NCBI GenBank assembly: GCA_014871385.1
Contig: CM026423.1
Span: forward strand, 24,917,400-24,981,399
Direction of reading: 5' to 3'
From: Ceratodon purpureus
Lineage: Eukaryota > Streptophyta > Bryopsida > Pseudoditrichales > Ditrichaceae
DNA: 64,000 nucleotides
The position numbers were made by a program, and so were the translations under genes. Positions 34,254 to 46,877 of the stretch are shown here, in pieces (positions within the stretch are counted from its first letter, which is position 1; every line of letters begins with the position of its first letter). The notes below the pieces were generated by a model. It worked only from the letters and a program-made list of their open reading frames with translations, had not been told where the DNA came from and did no database searches.

Positions 34254-35649
34254 ATGGCTAATATTGCTCACATATTTTCATGCGGAATATATGATATATT
34301 CATGAAACTTATTTTATTTATTTTCCTGAGCTTTTTCCTCCAAAGAGTAGTTACGTTACACACCTAAACTGCATTTTACATAGGAACCTACATGAATGTC
34401 CGTTTCCGATGTCATGACTAGATGACACTCGATCCTTAAACCTTTTTAAAAAGCTAAAGCTCTCAGATGGAAAATAAAGACAAAGATTTGACATTTCAAA
34501 TAGATCTCGACCTTAGTTGACAAAGCTGTCGCACAAAATTCGCAACCTCCATCTGAATTTCACGGGTCCGCTCTGTGCTGGCAACGTTCGTAACCACGGG
34601 CACCTGTAGGGATTGATCAATCAGGTAAATAGAGTATTTCTAGAAAGCACCAGTGCACATCTGTTTCTGACTTGCACATAAATTGTAAAATTGGTGTTTC
34701 CACACAACGAAGGGCATTTCAGAGGGAAACCGTTGAGGATTTCTTCCAGATATACTCACTAGGCCAATAGGGCAAGCATTTTCCTGGAGGTCAGCGTTGT
34801 CTTGTATGACGTGGTTTGACAGTCTCAAAACTTGATGTAAGAGCTGTCCAGTTTCATCACAAAGTCATCCTTGCGTATCCTCACAGGAAAGTCAAGACAA
34901 AAGAAAGAACAGAAGAGAATAAAATGAAATACAGGTCTCATAGAGATGACACATGTCATCAACGCTTACAGATAGCCTCATATATAATGAGAAAAATCAC
35001 TCTATTTGACTCCTCCAATGCCGCTAGATAATAACAGTGGAGGCTGAATACATCAATAACATGACGTATCTCCAATATCTCCTTGATTGGCTACTTCATC
35101 GTTAATTCTCAATTCCAGAGCTGTTACATTGTTTCAACCACACATTTGTAAATCCCAGTTTACAACTTAGGACTGAATTGCAGGCGTCTTCACGATACGA
35201 CGGCATGAGGTGGGCCTAAAAACGTGACATAATTTACTTATTTTTTCTGTCAAATGAGCAACAATATCAGGCGTCACATTGGTATTGCTTCATCTTGGAA
35301 AACCGAAACAAAATTGAGAGTGGAGACGTGAGCACCTGCGTTGATGTCACGTCACTTGATAAGTCCCTTTTCGTTCCCTATGATGATGTCCCTATGACCC
35401 CTTGAACCCATGCTGAAGTGACTAGCGCAGTCACGAAAGTGGCTGATGTCGTGACACTCTGGGTGATTATTGTGCGCTGGTCGGGACAGATCATGGGAAG
35501 ACTGTAATGATCCAGATTTCCAATATCTCTTGGTGGAGGCCAATTGTGCCTTTTCTTCGTTGCCTTCACCCACATCCAAGGCAACCTTTTCTGGACCGTG
35601 CTTATGTATTTCCTTTGCATTCGCGCTCTCACATAATCCAATTGTGCAG
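34254..35649. other. spacer with a weak minus-strand exon
   Basis: The only coding-like piece is on the minus strand near 34600-34500: acceptor CTACAG, then VPVVTNVASTERTREIQMEV, then a stop shortly after. Its parent gene is unknown. The rest shows nothing recognisable up to the first visible exon of gene B. Confidence 0.3.
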
Positions 35650-37508
35650 GAATGCCGTGAGGGATAGTACCCCCCTTTGCACCACACTCGTTGCTGAAGC
35701 CCGACGCTGCACGTACGCCATGGATTACACGATGCCCTGCTCGATCACTTGGTTCCGGGTGTTCATGCGCCTCAGCGGGTCCGATGTTGTTTCAACTGTG
35801 GCACCTAATGAGCTTATGCCTTCGCGGTTTGCTCTTGCTCAGTTTTGGGGAGTCAAGACAGGCAGTGGATACGTTTTTCAAAATCATGGAAACGTTGAAT
35901 ACGAAGCATATGTGCGGGAGTTATTTTCCAGAACTCTTCAGCTGCGATGGCCTCTTAACTCAGTCCTCCCCTTCCAATTTGCTCGTGCACTTGTAGCGGA
36001 GGCGATGGAAATTGACGTGAATTGGGTTGAGTTTGCATTTACGCAAACTCACCCTCATCGCCACAATTCCGGACTGTATCGATTGCTTCCGGAGTTCACA
36101 GACTTGAGCCAGCCTCTGCCCCCGCTGAACAAGATCATCCCCTTCATCAACTTCAAGGTGGGTGAAGGACTGAAAATCTTTAAACTCCGTTCATTTCCTT
36201 TTTGTATATTTGTTGGGTTAAACATGAGAATTGGGTCGAGTATATCCCTGATGATTGCGTCGATGCTCACACTTACGCTACTGTCTCGAGTTAGTTGGAA
36301 ATGCATCCATCGATCATATCATGAACCAAAACGCTGTGACTCCCCCGAAACATACGCAGGTAGTTCTATAGTGGAGTGCTCATGCTGTACGTGTCCAAAA
36401 TGTCTTTGTTTTATAGAATCACGTAACCACGGTACCGATGTCCATGGCTGCTTTTTAACTATTTCCATTTAAAGTGGTAGGCGAACAGAGACCGGGATGG
36501 CATGTTGTGGATTTCATCAGCATGTGCACATTTATTTTTCCGATCCTGTCTTGATGGTTGTGTACTTAGTTACGGTATTTTAATTCTAATGAGAAATCGA
36601 AGTCCACAGTGTCGACTGTCCCTGACATTCTGAGCCCTCTTGCACGTTGGATCAGAAGAGTCTCTCACGTGCATTTAGTCATCTGATTCGTTTTTGTAAA
36701 TTACTGTTGGAGCTCCCGAACGCATAACCGCTGGATGCAATTGCATCACCATGTGCAGGCGATAGTATTGGCAATGGAAGAGACCGATCGGACTTCGCCA
36801 ATAAAACCGATATATCCGGCACGTCTGCAGGACACCCCCGGCCTTATTTTATCTCCAAGCATGCCTTCCCCTCCGGCTGTCGTCCCTGATGACGTGAAAC
36901 CAGTTTCGGGGAATGATCGCCGGCTCCGACCCTCGACTGACACCGTTGCCAACCATGCTGAGTTGAGCGTACTCCAGTCGTCAGCACTGGCTAGCATACT
37001 TCGTTTGAGAGCAGGTGTCGAAAACCTCGTCGAAGCGGACCGCATGAGACTCCGATCACAACGTCACGAGGCCTTTGAACCAGTGTCGAGAGTCTCCCTT
37101 TCTTTGGAAGAGGCTCGAGAGCGTCTGAATCACGTGAGTCGTAAACTCGAGGAAAAGAAGGAGAATTACCAGCGTGCACTGGGAGAATACGAGCAGTCTC
37201 GCGGCATCTTGACGGCCGCTGGGGAAGAGCGGGGAGAACTTCCCAAGCCAGAGCAGGGGATCCAGATCAACAACGTGGAGAAAACCTGTGAGTCTCTGCT
37301 GAATTCGTGGTGGAAGAACGTGGAGATAGCTCGTGATGGCGTTAGGGCATGGGACTACAAATACAGAAGTCAGACAATGGTGGTGTTAAAGGTGAGCAAG
37401 GAATTGGCAACGGCGCAGGCAAAATACAAGGCAACATGTGAGGAAATAGCTGCTGAATTTGATGATCTGAGGTCCCTCTCGATCTTCCTAATGAACCGTC
37501 GTGCGTAG
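35650..37508 (+). CDS. gene B: conserved-core + coiled-coil protein, sister of gene A
   Basis: Exon 1 (35650-36157; acceptor TTGTGCAG, donor TTCAAG|GTGGGT) encodes WFRVFMRLSGSD, ELMPSRFALAQFWG, YVRELFSRTLQLRWPL, the core FQFARALVAEAMEIDVNWVE and RLLPEFTDLSQPLPPLNKII. Exon 2 (36759-37508; acceptor ATGTGCAG) joins in phase 0 and encodes a Pro/Ser-rich linker followed by a coiled coil (SLEEARERLNHVSRKLEEKK, CESLLNSWWKNVEIAR, ATAQAKYKATCEEIA), ending at TAG. Both parts align with gene A. The two-exon join is clean and gives about 410 residues. An exon upstream of 35650 is likely because no good start is visible in exon 1. The family is unknown to me; the role is not inferred. Confidence 0.7.
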
Positions 37509-38097
37509 GATGAAGCAGGGGACGAAACACCCAGTCAAATGCGCAGAAGTGGTTCCATGGATGATCACATGTTGCGTGTGCTCATAATTTTGAAGCCGTT
37601 TGATTTTCTGTAAGTAGTGGAACAATCTCAAGGGCAGAAACCAAGACTGTTTGGAATTTTAAACGTTCACAATTAGCAGCGAAGTTGGAAGACTGTGAGT
37701 GCCTCATGTGAACGCTCTCCAATTTTAATACCGGATTAAAAAGGATTGAATGTCGATGAATTGTCGAATGCTTCTTAACATGTTTTACAGTCAATGGAAA
37801 GTCAGCTGTTACGAACTTCGAATCATCCGTCTAGGGAGAAGTTTCTTCGTAGTGGGTTGAAGTTTCAACCGAAACCACACAACAATTGCCTGGCATCATG
37901 GTGGTTTGGCAAGAGCTACAGCTCAGCAGACTAGGAATTCAGACAAAAATCAAATGCACAGTTCAGCTAGACTGCCTGCCTCGCAAATCATCGTGCGTGA
38001 AGTTGATGTATCAACATCAAGACTTCTTCGTGTACAATTTTCCGCAAATAATAAGGGAAGTTATTACATATTTGAAATGTACTGGCTAGAGGCTTAC
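37509..38097. other. spacer, no gene recognised
   Basis: Only short ORFs without resemblance lie between the stop of gene B and the last exon-like piece of the kinase pseudogene. Confidence 0.4.
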
Positions 38098-40350
38098 CGA
38101 GCTTGACTCAGAGGGGTCCCTCGTGATGAGGGGCTCCTCTTGCCCAGCAGTAGAATCCTGATTGTTCCGCTCCTCGATGGTCCTCTCCACGACTGTTGAC
38201 ACAACCTGTGGGATGTTGCAGCGCACAAACACTCCCCAAAAAAACGAAGACTGGTGAATGTGTAAGTCCCACACCTACTTTTAACAAACCATCTAGTGAA
38301 TACGTCTGTCCTGTTAAAAATGTAAGTGAGACGGGATGAACTAAAAATCCGCTTAGCCGTTCGTTCAGTATCACACTGCAAGGAATTCTCAAAACAGTTG
38401 ACCACATTGAAGGATATGCCTCATCTCTCCTGTTGCGTCAGCTTGAAGTGGCAACGCACTAAACATGAGTTTCGGCTCATTCATACCTATCCAGTGTGCT
38501 TTGTATATTTCGTCTTGAGCTGCGGATCCATGGACGATTCAACAAAGTCTTTGCAACTGGCCGTAACTTTGCATCCTGTTGTTGTAGCTAAGTCAGCGAG
38601 GGTTGAGAACAACTCACCAAGCATTCCAAAACGACCACAAATGAAATGGCTTCAACCAGCATGATGTTTGATATGTGTGACGAGCCATCAATGAACTTCC
38701 CATTGTCACTCCCTGGTTCTTGTCATTCAAGGAGTCAGAGTATTTGATTTCAAACCTTCTGAAATCATTTTAGGAGGAAATCCGTGATTCCATCCGACAC
38801 ATGCTCAGGCAAAAGGAGGACGTGGATCCTGCTTCCACATATTGAAGAGCCCGAAACAGAGCTTAGTATCTTGCGAACGACCAAAATTCTCTTCCACCGA
38901 AAAAGAATGGTTTCCCTGCACCATTCTTGCTACATCTTCACTAGACCTTGGTAAGGGCCGGTGTTCTCCAAAGATGGTTGGTCAGGATAGATGCATTCCG
39001 TCACTGGGCAGTATACATAACGAGACGAGCAGGTTTGCTTAGAATGGAAGGCACCAAAGAAAAACCTCTGGGGACTCTTCGCACGTCTGTGCGAATGGAA
39101 TATGACCTGAAGAATACGGTACAGAGCTGGCATTGGTTGCAGCTCGTAATGAGGTGGTACACATGTTAAAAGCTCGATTGCTGTGCACCCAACACTCCAA
39201 ATGTCTGATGCTGCACTCACTCCGGACATTTCATATAACCTGGCAACAAAAAACGCATCCATGAACTGATAGTTTAGTTTATCGGGTTGTATCGGAACTA
39301 AGAAAGCAATTCTCAGAATAACACAACATAACCCCAGATATCTTCGCATTGGCCGCTACACATAATTCGGAAAAACTAAGCCAGCACTGGATTCATATCA
39401 TTGAAACGGCTATTTGATGACCGTGCAACCTTTGAGGAAAATCCCAAAACGCCAAGATTGGGCCCGCATACATGGGAGTCAAGGATCTGTGAAGCGTGTC
39501 GTGTATAATTGGAAAGTGGTCTTATGAATATACGATACGAACAGAGTATTCAGAAAACGAATACGATCAAAGAAAAGAGACCTCAGGAGCCATCCAATAA
39601 GGTGTTCCAACAACCGAATGCGTATTCATGTCAGCTTCTGTCAGCTTGGTTGCAACTCCAAAATCAGCCAGCTCAGCCGACCCCTGATTCCACACCCCCA
39701 AAGTTTAGGTTCGTGACCCAAGTAATAGAAAGGAAGCCGTAAACTACAGAACCATCCCAAGTAACACGCAACAGTCTACCTCTTTTGTTGTAAGAATGTT
39801 GGCGCCCTTGATATCTCTATGGATAACACCTTGTTCGTGCAGATACACCAGTCCTTCCAGAACCTACACGGCAGTAAATGCTCGAGTTAATTCTGAATGC
39901 TCGAGTCAACGCTCGAGTCAGAATGCCGAGCCTTACCAAGGAACATCATACATGTATAGAGATGCATTCCTTATTGTATTCCCCTTTCCAGACCACAAAG
40001 CCACTGCTGAATTAAAAATGCGTGCACGACGTTAAAGAGCAAGTCAAAGATTGAATGAGCGGAGGTACCGATCTGGGCAATGTAAACGGCAACCGAAGAC
40101 TCCGGGAACGCCCCAAATTTGCTGGGTTTGATGATGCTAGCCGACGATCCATTTTCCACAAACCTTTGAAACCACCGCTCTTGATTACCAGCCGTTGAAA
40201 ATGATAAACAACAACACTGATGTCCGCACAAAGCAGTACATTCCAAGGGTTGAACCACCCGAAGCAATGAACTTACTCGAGAACGACATACAGATGTGTT
40301 TTGGTCTTAAAGGAACCTTGATACTTAACGATGTTCCTATGATTCAGATT
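38098..40350 (-). pseudogene. MAP3K-epsilon (Cdc15/Cdc7-like) kinase, disrupted
   Basis: Exons on the minus strand cover most of the kinase domain: 40350-40277 (NLNHRNIVKYQGSFKTKTH), 40163-40073 (FVENGSSASIIKPSKFGAF), 39863-39780 ([18 protein letters not shown], catalytic loop), 39683-39582 ([20 protein letters not shown] and GTPYWMAPE), 39239-39107 ([27 protein letters not shown]), 38828-38756 (LPEHVSDGITDFLLK), 38575-38487 (DAKLRPVAKTLLNRPWIRSS) and a tentative 38205-38098 (SGTIR). The damage is clear: one extra base in 39239-39107 (133 bp, 132 expected), one extra base in 38828-38756 (73 for 72), a TGA where the family has Cys in LLKCFQK, and a lost donor after CAG at 40073. The glycine-rich loop, the catalytic Lys exon and the long C-terminal arm are absent. 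Introns are retained. Confidence 0.88.
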
Positions 40351-40599
40351 CTGGTCACAAAGAGGTACAGAACACAATTCTTTTATCGTCAGCATCATAC
40401 AGTAGTGGAAAATAACTCCAAATGTAAACAAAACTCAAATGCCAGTTCCGCTCCGAGGTAAGGGTGTCTCTCCATACTTTTTGATGTGTTGTCGTTAAGC
40501 TGTTACGAGATTCTTTGCCTTCTTCAATTCTGAACCTCCTGTTGTATGAGTTCCTTTGTAGAGCATATTCATCATTCAGCCATTCTGCAATTTTCGCAG

Positions 40600-41290
40600 A
40601 TCACTGTTAAGGAGAATCTTCGTGAGAGATGTTTCGGGGATTTGGAAGGTTTTACACGTACTGATTGCGAGAACGGCAGCTCCAGAGGCTTTAACAGTGC
40701 TTGAAGAAGAACGTTGACAGCCTTCCAATTCCTGTACTATTGGCACTATCTCCTGGTTTTGAAACGTTTTGCCGCAGTTTCACACAATATTCTAGCAATC
40801 ACCGTATGTGCTAGACGACTTGAGTGACTGGTAGATGTTGTGGTTACATATGTATTATAATGTCGAGGACCGTTTTCTTGTGTAGGGTGGAGGGGAGAGC
40901 ATGGAGCAGCTGTGTGTGCGTGTCCGAGATGCTGCTGGATTCATCGTTGGCAAATTCCTACACTGGTCCTGAACATGTTTGAGGTTGAACTGTAGCATTC
41001 TAAATCACTTGTCAAGTTTTTTTCGCAGGCCATAACCTTGCCTCTCCCGCTCATCTTGATGAGATCTCTTTTTTTTTTTTTTTTTTTTTTGTGATGCAGG
41101 CAAAAGAGTTGTGATAGTCACGCATGGTGGAGTATTGGGAACTAGCCACATCATTGCAAGAGATTTGCCATGCATCGGCAAGGTCGTGAATGCTTCTATA
41201 AAATCCTCCCGTAATAATATCTGATGAGAAAGAGTGGGCGATGTGTTCTTGGAGCGACGTAAGTCACTCTCAGGATTTCAAACCAAAGAT
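40600..41290 (+). pseudogene. histidine phosphatase / phosphoglycerate-mutase-like fragment
   Basis: Exons on the plus strand: 40600 to about 40736 (LRERCFGDLEGFTRTDCE, then APEALTVLEEE and SLPIP in other frames), 40886 to about 40950 (GGGESMEQLCVRVRDAAGFI) and 41100 onward (GKRVVIVTHGGVLG, GKVVNASI, then SWSDVSH in a shifted frame). VTHGG carries the conserved second His of the family and GGGES is the usual mid-domain motif. The first exon needs two frame changes, the donor after GFIVGK is missing, and there is a further shift before SWSDVSH. The N-terminal RHG motif is absent. It lies 250 bp from the kinase pseudogene in the opposite orientation. Confidence 0.8.
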
Positions 41291-41567
41291 TGTTCAGTCT
41301 AACGAGAGTCCTCTGCTCCACAAGTATGGTGACTGGCAATTTTGCTAAAGACAGTGCAAGGGAAAACTAAAGCTCCGGAACTGACGAAAATCCGTGGATA
41401 TGATACGGGTCAATGTCTCTCAAAAACTCGACCCCAATGATATATCCTAACTGTGTAACTCCATGGCATTCTCAAAAACTGCACATACTCTAATGCTTTG
41501 AAATCTGTAGCTGATCGAGAGTCGAAATCTTCATGTGCGGCCTCTTCTCCCACAGCTACCATATCCG

Positions 41568-43995
41568 TCATGTCCTAGCCACGTCAGTCTGTGTCGCTGC
41601 CTTCGATGTTGATGCGCTCCGTGTTCCAGCCCTCCATCGGGTCGTTGCCTCCCGACGCTGAACCAGACTCTGCATTGCATCATTCCTACCGTTAGCTACA
41701 CATGCACTCATGGTTTTCACATGGACGTGACCGAGCGCAGCCTCTGTACCCTGCATTGCCCGCTGGTAGATCCAGTAACTACGGATTGAGGAGGAATTAT
41801 TGAGGTTAAAGTTGTATATACAGGGGCACGGGTTCGTAGTGTCTCACCTCCGCCGGGGATCAGAAGCGGGCGTTTCTTCAACCTCAATGGCGACATACGT
41901 GACGGATGGTTGTACATCTCCATGCTCTCCTCGGGCTCCATGTTATCCGGATCGAGTGTCCCATGGGCATCCGCCTCCCGAAACAGGTCTGCCACATTAT
42001 CCCACGAGGCCGTCACTGACAGAGTTCCGGCCAACATACCTAGGTTTGGTTCCACAAGGGTACTCAACCGGGGACACATATCGCAAATATACCTAGGTAA
42101 CAAATCAAGCACGATCAATGCGAAATCACCCTGTGGCCTTTATACGATACGGGACATACCTCCCACGTGTGCTCTCTGAGCAACTGGCACGGTGCAGCGC
42201 ACACCTCCCACAGCAACGGCTTCCTTGCTGGTTCCCTCGACGGGGAAGACTGGGTGCTCCGTGAGCCACCTCTTCTTCCGAATCCAGTCCTGGGTCGCCT
42301 CCTCCTCGGCCCTCCTTTTCTTCGACAGTTTATTCAACTCCGACTCCTTGTTTCTGAGGAAGGCCAACTGGACGTCGCTTCCGAACGCGTGGAATCCAAC
42401 CCCCGCAGCCCACTCATCCACTGCACGGTCCGAAGGTAGGTGACCACGTTCAGCAGTTCAAAGAGAGGTTAGTCATTCAAAACTGAAATTACAGATCATT
42501 TGGCGGTTGTCTCTGAACACAAAGGTGGCAATTTCACAACGTCGGATGTCTTCTTACTCTGTGCATGGACGAGGCCGCTTGCTTTAACGGTGTCGACTTC
42601 CTCCTCGGTGACTGCGTCCATCAAGCCCTCGAGGACAGTCGGGGCTGGAGCAAATGAGGACGTCCGTTCTCGAATCTCACGGGGCTCCCACTCTGCGTCA
42701 GAGCTGCTGCCTACGACTTGGCGACAACCAGCGGGGAATCCTGTTGATTTGTCAAAACGAATGATTAGTGTGTTTGTGCGGGGAAAAAAAGGACAGGGAT
42801 CTAAAACTAGCGACATCAACGACCACGCTAGGCTTCTCTCCGTAAATGAATGAGGGGATGGCAGAATGCATTGGAGGAGTACCTGGTCCTGGTGACATTG
42901 GGCATCCATCCCACCTTCTGCCGGGCTCCTCCATCGGTTGGTCCCCAATTTCGTCCGCATCCGCTCCAGCGAGATGCTGTGCAATTCTGTCAGGGGCCAC
43001 CACACCTGCGTCGAGGGAGCCGAAACAGTGAGCTCCGTGTCAATGACAACGATAATCTCCGAGTAGTAGAAGCCGATGTAATAGGGTTTGACAAATATAA
43101 TGAGCAAGAGTTACGAACATATCACGTCAGAACATGGAGGCTATTTCGAGGCCTGACCTGGAGAGTTCCTTCACAATACTAACCTCTGTTATTTTCGCCC
43201 CTCCGGAAGAACTGGCTGCCAGAGCCCTCTGAAGTACTGTCTCCATCTGTCGTACCTGAAATTCATGGACGGTGTTAGAAACCGAAGACGCCAAAAGGAT
43301 ATGCACATCGACCCCTCGCTCAATCTATTCTGTAATGACATGATACTAGTTTTAGAAATCCCGAACCTTCTTGGAGCCGACCGCGCTTGTAAAGCGGAGG
43401 GGCGACCACTTCATCTGGTTTAGTCGGCAAAGCATCCCTCAGATCGTATCCATTCACAAGCCCCGTGTTCATCTGCCAGACCTGTCTGTTGACCTCCCAG
43501 TCGTCCGGAGCTCCCTCCAACTCGCTCTCGTCGAGGTCGGATACTTCGTTATGCGGCCAATCGCCACCCTCCCGGTGGATCTTGGTCCTCAGTTCCTCCA
43601 GCGTCATGAACTGCTTCCCTCCCCGAAGGCACTGCTTTGCGGCAAAGGAGGCCCAGTCGACGGCATAACCGAGCTTTTCAGCTAGTAACCCTCGCCCGAA
43701 GGCGAGCCCGAAAGATCGCTGCTTGCCAATTGGCCGCTGGTGAGTGAGCTGATACAGCTTCTCCACGCGGTGTCTCATTCGTGGGCTCTCTGATGACACC
43801 GCCTTCGCATACCTGAACTGCCCGCTGCTTCTGGGACCCCATCTCTGCACACACTTCGCTTCGTCTGCAATCCTATCCGGCAGTGCGTCCCTCTGTCGTC
43901 TTGGCGCCCCTGGTATGTAGCCGTAGTTGTTAAGCTTCAACTCCACGAAGAACCAGAGCGGTGACCCTCGATGAGGGCTTCGAGGGATGTCGTGG
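41568..43995 (-). CDS. gene C: seven-exon member of the GLLAE-core family
   Basis: Minus-strand exons with good GT..AG borders: 43995-43367, 43255-43184, 43005-42883, 42740-42558, 42420-42160, 42092-41848 and 41750-41568 (ends in TGA). Exon 1 carries NYGYIPGAPRR, QRWGPRSSGQFRYA, SESPRMRHRVEKLY, FGRGLLAEKLGYAVDWASFA, GGDWP, LEGAPDDWEVNR and a C-terminal PLYKRGRL. The 42420-42160 exon is strongly charged and helical (AFLRNKESELNKLSKKRRAE). Gene D matches exon 1 closely; genes A and B share only the GLLAE..G..V.WA.FA core. A first exon upstream of 43995 is likely. I do not recognise the family. The basic and coiled segments suggest a nuclear or nucleic-acid-associated protein, which is a guess. 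Confidence 0.66.
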
Positions 43996-44019
43996 CTGTC
44001 AATATGGATCAGCAACCAA

Positions 44020-44850
44020 TTGCAAATCTTTTGTAATCAAATTCAGAAGTTAAAAGTGCATTGGGGCACGCGACAATAGACAATTCTAGCAATCTCGCAA
44101 ACTGCTGCCGCAAATTTGTTACCAAAAAGGAGAGTAACATGCCATCATTCATGACAAAGCACGAAGGGCTTCTATTTGTACACCACAGAAACCATACTAC
44201 CGGGTCTTTGCAACAATGTTGCTCATTGTAATCCGAACGACTTGATTCACAGATACCTTGCCAAAGAAACTCAAACTGAATTCCGATCATTGCAAGATTG
44301 TTAGATTAGTACCACTGCGTTTGAATAGCTAGGTCGATTAATTCTCAATAAATGTGAGTACGAGTGCACTAAAGAGACCAGTGTCAACTTGTGTAAAGAG
44401 AAAATGCAGTTCACCTGTTGTCTTCGTCCATGTTGAAGGATCTGATGTAAGTGAGATATGATTCCACCACCCGGTGATACTGCACCTAAACCTATTCTGA
44501 TTTGCTGCCGTCGACTGTTGGTTCGTGGATGCCGAATATTGCAAGACCTTCGCACGTTCAATCAGCATGACATTGTTGAGAAGGGTTAGGAAGCTGTTCG
44601 TGTTCGAATACTATACACAACTCTAGTACAATCAAAACTATTACGAAAATTGGCAAGTTCGCTTGTAACGGCGACATAGCCATAGAAAATAGCAAGATCA
44701 CTTTCACAGGTTAGAAACGGGTTAGGGCTTTGATAGATACAATTAGTCATTTCGTGAATGGTGTAGCGATCGTCCGAGGTAGATAGGCAAACCCTCCACC
44801 CACCACCTTCCAACCACTTCAGGCTCCCCACAAACCCTAATGGTCCAGCG
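44020..44850. other. spacer, no gene recognised
   Basis: It may hold the first exon of gene C, but I cannot pick it out. No repeat or RNA gene was seen. Confidence 0.3.
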
Positions 44851-44852
44851 CG

Positions 44853-45935
44853 AGAATGGCAATGTGGCGATTGCAGCTGAAATGCACGACGAGGCTTAGG
44901 GTTGCATACCTGATCCGTCCGTGTGGAACGAGCAGATAGGACCACCGATGTCGCACTATGGAAACAAACGAGTGTCAGGACGTGTGTGGATTCCGAACTG
45001 CGGTACCTGTGCACATGCTGCAATCAATCGCCGTGTGTCAAGCAATGTAGAGTCTCGCAAACTCTCTACACTTTCACACCCGAGTCGAAATGTATTCGCT
45101 TTCAACTACTATGTTTCCAGCGGCCACAACCTAGGTACATGTGAACCCCCCATCCGCAACCTAATGAGACGAGCGAAGAGCATGTCGATGTGTTCCATTG
45201 GAGATGATAGCTTACCTGAAAATAGGACCGAGTCGACGAGGGGACCAGCTTTCTCCGAGACTACAGCAAATCCACAGAGTCGCTCCAGTGCTATTCTCCC
45301 AAGGATCCCGACTTCAGATAGACCTCGACAGGTGCTGAGCTCCGCGGCGCATTCCAACGGCTCCTCTCCACAAGCACTGACCCACGACAAATCACCACCT
45401 GCGATAATGGCAATGTGGCGATTGCAGCTGGAATGCACGACGAGGCTTCGGGTTGCATACCTGATCCGTCCGTGTGGAACGAGTAGATAGGACCACCGAT
45501 GTCACGCCAGGGAAACGAGCGACTGTCGATGCGTGTGTGGATTCCGAACTGCGGTACCTGTGCACATGTTGCAATCAATCGCCGAGTGTCAAACAATGTA
45601 GTGTCCCCTAAACCCTAAACCCTAAACCCATTTTCACTCCCTCGCAAAATGTATCTGCTTTAAATGACTAGAACCCAGCGGCCACAACCTATGTGTATAT
45701 GAACCCTATCCGCAATCTAATGGGACGAGCGAGTAAGAGCAACGACGTGTTAGATTGGAGCTGCTAATTTACCTGCAAAGCAGACCGAGTCGAGGTTGGA
45801 ACCCGCTTTCTCCGGGACTACAACAACTCGGCAAAGTCGAGGCTGAGATCCTCTCCAACGATCCCGACTTCAGTTAGAAATGCGCAGTTGCTGAGCTCCG
45901 CAACGCATTCTAACCGCTCCTCTCCCAGGCCTCTC
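44853..45935. repeat. ~551-bp tandem duplication
   Basis: AATGTGGCGATTGCAGCTG occurs at 44861 and again at 45412, and similarity continues through GATTCCGAACTGCGGTACC and GGCCACAACCTA to GCTGAGCTCCGC near the end of each copy. Copies have diverged by many substitutions. Copy 2 carries an interstitial telomere array at 45606-45629. ORFs inside are not recognised. Confidence 0.85.
45606..45629 (+). repeat. interstitial telomere repeat, (CCCTAAA)3CCC
   Basis: Three perfect plant-type telomere heptamers plus CCC, in the same orientation as the chromosome-end repeats. The corresponding place in copy 1 (about 45050-45080) has no such array. Confidence 0.9.
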
Positions 45936-46800
45936 CTGGACGACACAATGCCATCTGCGCTTGCGAACTTCACCATATGCGCCAGCATTAGGGTTCAGGG
46001 CGAACATCAGTAGGGTAGGATTTGACATGCTGCCCCACACACTATGCTCCAGTCGGATCACTGAGGACGTTGGCCTTCCAGAGGTGGACATCTTGAGGCA
46101 ATCACGATTAATGAGATGTAACAACTTGTCACGCATGGACATCATGCGGCCTTGTTCCCCCGACCACCATGGTCAAATCAGTCCCTCACAGGGCTTGACG
46201 TTTTGTTAACTTTCTCCATCATCTTCCCCCGCAAATGATACATATGATCATCATGCGGCCTTGTCTCCCAGACCCACACGGTCAAATCGGTCCCGAAAGC
46301 AGTAATTGACGATTGCATATGTGACCCTCCATAAACTTCTCAGAACGTCATTGAGTCCCACGCACTGATTGGATGGGGAGCGCTGCCTAAATGAGGTGAC
46401 TGCAAACTCAATGACGGGATGTTAATGACCAGGCAGTTCGAAACAAATGATGGGATAGAGGGATGCCAAGACAAGGGTGGGGTGGTGGGGGTTTAGGGTT
46501 ACGATAGGGGTTGCGTTCACCACGGCGATAGATCTTGACTGACACTACCTGAGACGTATTGAGCCTGACGTAAAAGAACATCCTCATGCAGAGTCACTCT
46601 CTTTTGCAAACTTCATGGACAATGTTCTGAACGTCAACAGAATCTGCGGGAGAGTATGACAGGGAGAGGCTAACTGGGATGACTGCTGAATTAACAGGAC
46701 AGAAGACTCTGACTGATCGCTGACATGATCGCTGACATGAAGTTCGGGATCATTGGGGATTGAGTGTCATCTAGTTTCAGAACGCTGTCGAGGAACATTT
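45936..46800. other. spacer, no gene recognised
   Basis: A short internal near-repeat (CATCATGCGGCCTTGTNNCCC at about 46141 and 46251) is the only structure noted. No coding exon is supported. Confidence 0.35.
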
Positions 46801-46877
46801 TGAGTACATAATAACGGGACATGAGTTGCCTTCTCTAACTCTACAGGGTCATTCGCTTGTTCCGTAAGAGTGCTTAC

